Source of the DNA: Meconema thalassinum
Lineage: Eukaryota; Arthropoda; Insecta; Orthoptera; Tettigoniidae
Direction of reading: 5' to 3'
DNA: 64,000 nt
NCBI GenBank assembly: GCA_946902985.2
Contig: OX336391.1
Coordinates: 195,674,289 to 195,738,288 of the forward strand
The notes below the pieces were generated by a model, which saw only the letters and a list, made by a program, of their open reading frames with translations, made no database searches and was not told where the DNA came from. Positions 57,816 to 64,000 of the stretch are shown piece by piece. The position numbers and the translations under genes were made by a program. Position 1 is the stretch's first letter. Each line of letters starts with the position of its first letter.

Positions 57816-58165
57816 CGGAGAGTGATTGTTAACTTATTTTCAACAAGATTCTGCCACTGCTCACACTCCCGAAGTATCAATGACAGAATTGCGTCGCATT
57901 TTCGGTGCGAAGATTATAAGTCGGAACATGTGGCCCCCGGCCCCGCGAAGCCCAAACTTATCACCATGCGAATTTTATCTTTTGGGGACGCTTAAAAATA
58001 GTGTATACGAGAAACCCTCACACTATAAATGAGCTTAAAGACTATATTACGGCTGAAATAGAGTCAATCGGTGCTGAGGAACTTCAGAAGGTAAATGACA
58101 ATTTCATAAAGAGGTGCCAGCGATGTATAGCAGTGAATAGCGAACATTTTCAGCACCAGCTGTGA
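57816..58165 (+). pseudogene. Tc1/mariner-superfamily transposase, C-terminal remnant
   Basis: The frame at 57826-58032 contains YFQQDSATAHT, TELRRIFGAKIISRNMWPP and SPNLSPCEFYLLGTLKNSVY. These match the pattern around the second and third catalytic acidic residues of Tc1/mariner transposases (FQQDGA.AH and SPDLSP.DFY.WG). The N in SPNL and E in CEFY differ from the usual aspartates. A frameshift near 58020 moves into a frame with NELKDYITAEIESIGAEELQ and a stop near 58165. The N-terminal DNA-binding half is missing. Confidence 0.75.
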
Positions 58166-58202
58166 ACTAGGTAAGTACAAATTCCAATACTTAATGACTC
58201 AG

Positions 58203-58305
58203 TGGGACCGCCGGCTTTAATTCCCCTCCGAAGGAAGGCATAATGAGGGATTTTTAACGCTCTTAAAAAATCCGAACACTTTGGCCGGGTTTGAACCCGT
58301 ATAGT
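58203..58305 (-). mobile_element. SINE, family C, short fragment
   Basis: 'ccgccggctttaattcccct', 'ccgaaggaaggcat', 'ttaacgctcttaaaaaatcc' and the box B complement 'gccgggtttgaaccc' match the middle of family C (8340-8460). It joins the LINE remnant directly and lacks box A. Confidence 0.65.
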
Positions 58306-58625
58306 GACTCTGTTTTTGGTGATTGTCAATTTTGGTTCTGAATTTACATCTGTCCCGTACAATCACTTCTGAGATGTTGATTTCCTGGAGATCTGTTTCA
58401 ATTTCACGAAACCAGCTGTTCTTGGTTTTTAATGAAAAGGCTAGGTTGAGAATTATTTTAGTTAGTCTGTTATTGTTCATTCTAATAATGTGTCCATACA
58501 ATTGTAATCGTCTTTTCCGAAAAGAGTGAGAGATTTTTTCAGATTTATAAAACTATATATTTCCTGGGATGTTTTTTCATCCATATTCCTCTAAGCAAAC
58601 TGGGCCAATATTTTCGTAAAGTTTT
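58306..58625 (-). pseudogene. LINE ORF2 C-terminal remnant
   Basis: A minus-strand frame carries MYGHIIRMNNNRLTKIILNL and SWFREIETDLQEINISEVIV. Upstream, in another frame, there is SEKISHSFRKRRLQ. This is the conserved LINE segment IRKRRL.LYGH..RM...RLTK..., also found as a relic at 20230-20607. At least one frameshift separates the parts. No RT core is present. Confidence 0.65.
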
Positions 58626-58682
58626 CCTTTCAATTATTTGTTTCTTATTATTATTATTATTATTAATAATAATAATAATATT

Positions 58683-59020
58683 GAGCCTCCGTGGCTTAGG
58701 CGGCAGCACGTCGGCCTCTCACCGCTCGGTCCGTGGTTCAAATCCCAGTCACTCCATGTGAGATCTGTGCTGGACAAAACGGAGGCAGACAGGTTTTTAT
58801 CCGAGTACTCTGGTTTTCCCTGTCATAATTTCATTCCATAAACACTCTCCACTATCATTTCATTTCATCTGTCATTGATTTAATCATTGCCCCAGGGGAG
58901 TTCGACAGGCTTCGGCAACCGGCTCAGTTCTTATCCTCGCCGCTAGATGAAGGCTTCATTCATTCCATTCCTGACCCGGTCGGTTGACTGGAAGCAGGCT
59001 GTGGATTATCATTTTCATTA
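58683..59020 (+). mobile_element. SINE, family E
   Basis: 'gcctccgtggcttaggcggc' with box B GTGGTTCAAATCCC, then 'gatctgtgctggacaaaacg', 'cagttcttatcctcgccgct' and 'gaagcaggctgtggattatc', followed by an (ATT)n tail. It is flanked by AAT/ATT runs that hide any target duplication. The open frame across the head is not a gene. Confidence 0.8.
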
Positions 59021-59166
59021 TTAATATTATTATTATTATTATTGATGTGTAACATCTTTCCACTCGGTATCTGTATATTTTTTGTGGGGGTGATTTTGAA
59101 AAATGAAACGGAAATGGTTGGGACGGAAACAATGAGCGCGCACGGTGGCGGATATTGATACCACGA

Positions 59167-59534
59167 CGTACTCTCGGCCATGGGGCTATGTGGAATGTAT
59201 ATCGCATACGGTTTACTTCAAGGTTTGGATGCCCCATTAAAGATATTCCTACAATATATCATCATCCAATTGCCGTTCTTTGGTGTGAAAATATTCATTA
59301 TAATATATTTGCTGAAAACAAATATGATTTATTAAATCTTCATACTTTTGATGTATTCTTATTTAATGTAAGCACTCGAGGTACTGTTGGCCATGAGGCT
59401 ATGTGGAATCTATATCGCATAGAAAATTACTTAAAGGTTTGGAGGCCCAATTAAAGATATTCTTCCTACAATAAATCATCTTCAAGTTGTCGTTGTTTGG
59501 TGTGAAATTATTCAGTATATCATATTTGCTAAAG
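59167..59534 (+). repeat. Tandem duplication, period about 213 bp
   Basis: 'ggccatggggctatgtggaa' with 'tatatcgcata', 'aaggtttgga' and 'attaaagatattcctacaat' at 59177-59320 recurs at 59389-59534. Divergence is about 15%. The second copy ends exactly where the next SINE E begins. Confidence 0.65.
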
Positions 59535-59870
59535 CCTCCGTGGCTTAGGCGGCAGCACGCTGGCCTCTCACCGCTGGGTCCGTGGTTCAAATCCCGGTCA
59601 CCCCATGTGAGATCTGTGCTGGACAAAACGGAGGCAAACAGGTTTTTCTCCGGGTACTCCGGTTTTCCCTGTCAAAATTTCATTCCAGCAACACTCTCCA
59701 CTATAATTTCATTTCATCTGTCATTCATTTAATCATTGCCCCAGAGGAGTGCGTCAGGCCTCGGCAGCCGGCACAGTTCATATCCTCGCCGCTAGATGGG
59801 GGCTTCATTCATTCCATTCCTGACCCGGTCGGAGACTGGAAGCAGGCTGTGGATTTTCATTTTCATCATT
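59534..59870 (+). mobile_element. SINE, family E, with imperfect 10-bp duplication
   Basis: It has the same head and body as the copies at 58683 and 16155. Flanks TTTGCTAAA (about 59525) and TTTGCTGAAA (59871-59880) are a probable target-site duplication with one mismatch. It inserted at the end of the local tandem duplication. Confidence 0.8.
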
Positions 59871-59880
59871 TTTGCTGAAA

Positions 59881-60364
59881 ATCGGCCAGGATTTGGCACT
59901 GCAGTTTTACAAGTAGTTATTTCAATGACCAACAGAGTTCACTGTTAACAAGGGTTAACATGTCACATACTACACATCATATGATACTACTGTAAGGCTC
60001 GTAATAGTTTTCTTTTATTATATTTTTCACTAAAAACATGGTACAATGCTTGAATATATCAACCGTGACAACTTTCCTTACCTTATTTTTGAAGCTACTT
60101 TAGAGCTAGTCACTAATATATAGTGCACATAACATAATTCCTTCCGCATTTAGAGGAACTCTGTTTGAGACGGTAATGGGCGCTCCGAGTATCCCTAGTC
60201 TCGCCATCTAATGAGCGACGATTAAGATTAGAACAGAAGCACAATGCAGCTCGACCTACACCAGTCTGAACGAGGAACAACATTACTGTGAGACTCAAAC
60301 TTAAAATATATCGGCGATCTAGTTCTTCCTCTTTCCAAATTATGTTCTAAATCTACAGATGTCC
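59881..60364. other. No feature recognised
   Basis: A+T-rich sequence with short open frames only. No shared repeat module was found. Confidence 0.3.
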
Positions 60365-60735
60365 GCTTCTTGGTTGTCACCGTGGAGGTCCGGGTTCGAT
60401 TTCAGGCTCTGCCAAGAAGTGTAATTCTGGTCTGAGAGCTGGAATTGGGTACACCCAGCCTCGTGAGGCATAATAGAGAAGAGGCAAGTTCGATTCCTAC
60501 CTCAGCCATTATGGGAGTGGTTTTCCGTGGTTTCCCCACTTCTCCTCCATGTAAATGCCGGGATGGTACCTAACTTAAGGCTACGGCCGCTTTCTAGCTA
60601 ACTTCTACTTCAATTACAAATACACATGCTAGTTCAGACATCACAGTGGCACAAATTTTACACAAACCCAAGTACTCAGGGCTACATGACCACGATGTCG
60701 GAAAGCCCCTAAAGAAATCAACAACAACAACAATT
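60365..60735 (+). mobile_element. SINE, family A
   Basis: 'cttggttgtcaccgtggagg' with GGTCCGGGTTCGATTTC, then 'gagaagaggcaagttcgatt', 'gggagtggttttccgtgg', 'aaatgccgggatggtaccta', 'agggctacatgaccacgatg' and tail 'aaagcccctaaagaaatcaa' with (CAA)n. It is one of the best-preserved copies in the window. Confidence 0.85.
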
Positions 60736-60949
60736 CAAATGAATGAATGAATGAATATAGAAACCTTCTGTCAGGCGTGGGATTGTGCGGGACGAGATGG
60801 GGTGCGGTGTATCAAAATGATCACACAACTTACCCTGTGCTTTGAAATACAGCAGTCTATGTGTTAAGCATTGACCCATTTAAAAAACGGCATTTGTTCT
60901 TTCAGCACAAAATATCTCAAATCACGGAAGGTTCTTATATCACTTTTTT

Positions 60950-61285
60950 GGTATGGCTTTTAGTGCCGGGAGTGTCCGAAGACATGTTCGGCTCGCCAGA
61001 GGTTGTAGCTGCTTCCATGCGGACACCCATTGGGTAAGCTATAAGTACCGTCGCGTGTGTTGTCTGGGGAGGAAAGTGTTAATGTAAGGACGAGGAATTG
61101 GAAGGTAGCGGCTGTGGCCTATAGTTAGGGACCAACCCCAGCATTTGCCTGGAAGAAAGATGGGAAACCACAGGAGACCATTTTCAAGGTAGCCGGCAAG
61201 GGGATTCGAACCTCCTCGCCTCCCGGATGTGAGCGACTGCCTACAGCCAAGCCGTAACGATTACGGCTAACCTACCCGGTACAAA
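60950..61285 (-). mobile_element. SINE, family G (tRNA-like head)
   Basis: On the minus strand the head is 'accgggtaggttagccgtaa', with box B GAGGTTCGAATCCCC near 61205. The body contains 'ctggggttggtccctaacta', 'ccgctaccttccaattcctc' and 'gcggacactcccggcac'-like bases. The head is unlike those of the other families. Boundaries are approximate. Confidence 0.55.
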
Positions 61286-62775
61286 AATAATTTGAATGTC
61301 ACTGACAGAAGCAGTACATCAATTTGATATTTTAGTATAAAGGAATGCTGAAACGTCTCCAATGGAAAATGAAGGCATTCTACATTTTAAAGTAGTGTTG
61401 TGTTACTCACCGTGATGTGTAGGAAGCAATTGTTCATCGTTGCAATGAAACAGGAAGGGGCGTGTATCAAATTGTTCAGTTAGCAGATATCTTGACAACA
61501 GAGCAGTCAGTCGCAATCTACAGTTCATGACAATGGAGAGGTATGAGAAACTGGAAGCTATTATTGAAATGGAACTCTTACTCCCGATTGTTGACAAACA
61601 GAGAATGTCAACTGGAATCAGTATGATCAGCCGCGCCCGACGGAAGGTTGACAGCTAAAGAGTGCCTGACCTCAGAGTAACACATGATACGCTTGCCTAC
61701 TTTACAGGGGAAGAGGGCCTGAAACAAACCTGTTTTCTGGCGTTAGGAGGCCGTTACGACCCCAGGTTCCCTATCTCAAATTAATCCTATACCCATCCCC
61801 TACACGCCCCTTAAGGGTACTCAAGTACATAAATGACACCCTGTACATATAGATACTGTATACCAGGTGAATCAGCTGCCCCTAATAATATTGTTTTATG
61901 CAGCCCAACTAGCGTTGTTAGCAGGAAGGTCGATATTTCTGTGCTACAGACCGTATGGTACCAATGCACTGCCAGCATATCCTGCAAACGATACTGAACA
62001 CTATTATTTTTTCCTCGATGTGACTACAGACTAATAGGCTACGAGGGTAAAATAATAAGATTCACCTCGTATGCCTATATATATTGTTATGGACTATTGG
62101 ACACGGAGAAATTTAAGAGATGGCATGATTCGCTCGTCAAGCAAGCATCATCAGATCAAAATTAACCAGACAAATTGTACTACAGTGGGTGACAGTGACA
62201 GTGGCGTCTGGTAGTCAAAGTTGGAACTACTTGGAATGGAACTTTCATTCATCTTCATTCATTTCATTTCTCACTAACTCCTCTCGTGAGATGGCGTCAT
62301 AAAGTCCATCCGGTCTTAGAAACTATGTAATTTCATCAATTCTCATCCCTGAACCCGTTGGAAACGGGATTAATAAGGGGTAAACGTAAAGTAATTTATT
62401 GAAGTGAACGAATGCACCGTATATTTTCGGCCTGCTACTAGACTAATATTTTAGGGGGTTGCAAACAAATAAAGTAAAATTTGGATCGAAATCCATTCAG
62501 AGCAGAAAGATTAATAGAAAACCATTAAAATATACTGAACTTAAATACGCGTTGTGCAGTACTCAGAACTTAGAATACCCACTCAACGTTTAGACCAAGG
62601 TATACGTTTAACCCTATAACTCCTGGCTTTGTCAAGAAAATTAAAAGGGTTGTTTTTATACATGCTGTTGGGGAATGCTAAAAGAGCACCACCGTGGACA
62701 CATCATGTACTAATCTGTATCCTTGCCCCTTCTATCGTGACGGTCTGTGTATTGTTGTTACTATTATTAGCGTTT
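61286..62775. other. No gene recognised
   Basis: Mixed sequence with short open frames. 'gttaatgcc'-type and CATTCATT runs near 62250 are simple repeats. No family was assigned. Confidence 0.3.
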
Positions 62776-62779
62776 GGTA

Positions 62780-63180
62780 CAACACAAAACAAACAACATA
62801 AACAATATACATACATACAATAGGTAACACATTACAACTGTAACAATCATGCAAGGGAAAGGGTGTTCAAAGATTAATGTCTAAATTTTCTAGCCATCTT
62901 ATGGCTTCAGTAGAGGCTATTACAAAGTCCTGTGTTGATCCAGTGAATGCCCTACTAATACACTCAGTGACAATATGGTTCATAGTCTGTCTAACTGCAC
63001 CACAATCACAGGTTGGGGATGATTGAATACCCCATTTAAACATCATTGATCCGCATCTCCCGTGGTTAGTGCGAACTCTGTTGAGAGTTACCCATGTCTT
63101 GCGGGGCAAATCAAATCCAGCTGGCAGATTTTGAATGTTGAACAATGTCTGCCGTTGCATTGGAGCTATGCTGTTGTTAA
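62780..63180 (-). pseudogene. LINE (Jockey/CR1-like) 3' end: ORF2 C-terminus plus 3' UTR
   Basis: The minus frame 62867-63160 (97 codons) carries GFDLPRKTWVTLNRVRTNHG, then CDCGAVRQTMNHIVTEC and WLENLDINL before a stop. This is the typical C-terminal block of insect non-LTR ORF2 proteins, including the terminal C-x-C...H...C motif. The 3' UTR runs left with 'gttgtaccaaacgctaataa'. It is 5'-truncated, with no RT core. The short frame is intact. Confidence 0.8.
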
Positions 63181-63194
63181 TAAAGTATCTTTGA

Positions 63195-63910
63195 CACGAA
63201 TGGTGTAGCTAAACTTACTGCGAACCAACTCCTCACACATGCTATCCGACAGGTGGATGTGGCCCTCAATGAGACACGCAGGCTAGTGATTGGCTGTTTA
63301 AATTCTACTCTAATGTCTTGCAGGGATTGCCCCACCTTGTATTCGATGGAAAATAGCTGCAGACAAGGACAGGCGTGGAGTGTAGCAACAAAGTGCTCAT
63401 CCCTTACAAGGACATACACCTCAGTTCAGAGACTAAACCCAAGAAAATGCTTCCTACGAACGTCTGAGGAACTAACTGGATCACCTACTACAGCGAGAGT
63501 ACGGCTTTCGAAAGCCAAGGTCCCCGCAATCCCAGGACAAATGACAGTTGCAAAACGTTTGTCACCTGGCTGTCATGAAGACTGGTCTGTGTAGAATCCC
63601 TTCAACAGATTGAGGACAGGCGTGGGCAGACCCGAAGTCAACATAGCAAGATGCTAGCAACATAAAATGTGACTGAAGCGAAGAACAAACTATTCAGCAT
63701 GCGGTCCAGTGTCCATTGTGCCCATCTTCCTGCACCGAAGAGGATCTATTTTATGCAACACAAAATGCACTTGATGTTGCTAGTTTCTGGACGAGATATG
63801 TGTGAAGTGCTTTTAATTTTATTTGTGTTATACGAAGGTAGTACTGTATGTTATGAAGTTTACTATGCACAATTGAACTGTGTAAATGGTATTTCTGATA
63901 CGATAATAAC
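63195..63910 (+). pseudogene. Second LINE 3' end, plus strand, frameshifted
   Basis: An early frame gives RQVDVALNETRRLVIGCLNS, then after a shift GIAPPCIRWKIAADKD, and near the end QHAVQCPLCPSSCTEEDLFY and ATQNALDVASFWTRYV before a stop near 63805. These fit the ORF2 C-terminal region of another insect LINE lineage (D..LNE..R.I.G.L, IAPP.IR, EDL..AT..A..VA.FW). The 3' UTR ends 'tttctgatacgataataac'. At least two frameshifts are present. Confidence 0.7.
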
Positions 63911-64000
63911 AATGATACATGCTATGTTAGCATGTTTAAATGCCATTGTAAGTAGCTATTATTACAAAGCTCAATTCAATGCACATTCAAACATGAAAAC

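Noticed and set aside
58730..58760. Possible true tRNA genes at the SINE heads
   Set aside because: Box A and B resemble tRNA promoters, but each is followed by a conserved non-tRNA body and a repeat tail, and no clean cloverleaf with an acceptor stem was found.

Overview
The window looks like a gene-poor, repeat-dominated stretch of a large arthropod genome, most likely an insect. The evidence is dense tRNA-derived SINEs with target-site duplications, Ty3/gypsy-type LTR elements, Jockey/CR1-like LINE tails, Tc1/mariner, hAT and Helitron-like DNA elements, and long microsatellites. Low coding density and an A+T-rich background also fit. A polyneopteran such as an orthopteran is only a guess. 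I found no intact host protein-coding gene, and no rRNA, CRISPR or bacterial-type operon. The one hint of a host gene start is a TATA box, arthropod initiator and splice donor at 6827-7018.

Layout. 1-9 kb: scattered SINEs (families A, B, C) in A+T-rich sequence. 9.4-13.3 kb: a 3.9-kb element (E1) with similar ends in inverted orientation, holding one array of ~292-bp units (M1) and one array of ~300-425-bp units (M2). 16-19.5 kb: a SINE with a perfect 14-bp duplication, an inverted M2 array, a possible MITE and a second M1 element (E2). 20.2-22.7 kb: a LINE remnant split by a fold-back insertion, then two SINE A copies facing each other. 23.2-24.6 kb: a Helitron-like element made of eight tandem units. 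27.1-29.8 kb: a third M1 element (E3), inverted and split by an 827-bp hAT element with an 8-bp duplication. 31-36.3 kb: SINE A copies and about 4 kb of (TTTC)n and (TATC)n tracts, one 1.86-kb block of which is duplicated.

36.3-50.7 kb: a complete 14.4-kb Ty3/gypsy-like retrotransposon on the minus strand with unusually long LTRs (4.12 kb each, TGTACCCG...CGGGTACA, 4-bp GTAT duplication). It has a gag-protease-RT frame and an RNase H-integrase frame. The LTRs differ by only about 0.5%, yet the coding part carries two nonsense codons and a frameshift.

53.8-57.5 kb: a second Ty3/gypsy-like element on the plus strand. It has a 238-bp 5' LTR, an 18-base match to a tRNA-Pro primer site, gag with zinc knuckles, an A8 slippery site and a pol that lacks most of RT and RNase H. 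57.8-64 kb: Tc1/mariner and LINE remnants, more SINEs and two head-to-head LINE 3' ends.

The most interesting pattern is not a gene. Both tandem-repeat families (M1 and M2) repeatedly carry the sequence (G)CCGCCATNTTG, close to the YY1/Pleiohomeotic binding consensus. In M1 it lies next to a TATAAAA-like box in many units. Also notable are the giant LTRs and the shared 3' domain in SINE families with different tRNA-like heads.
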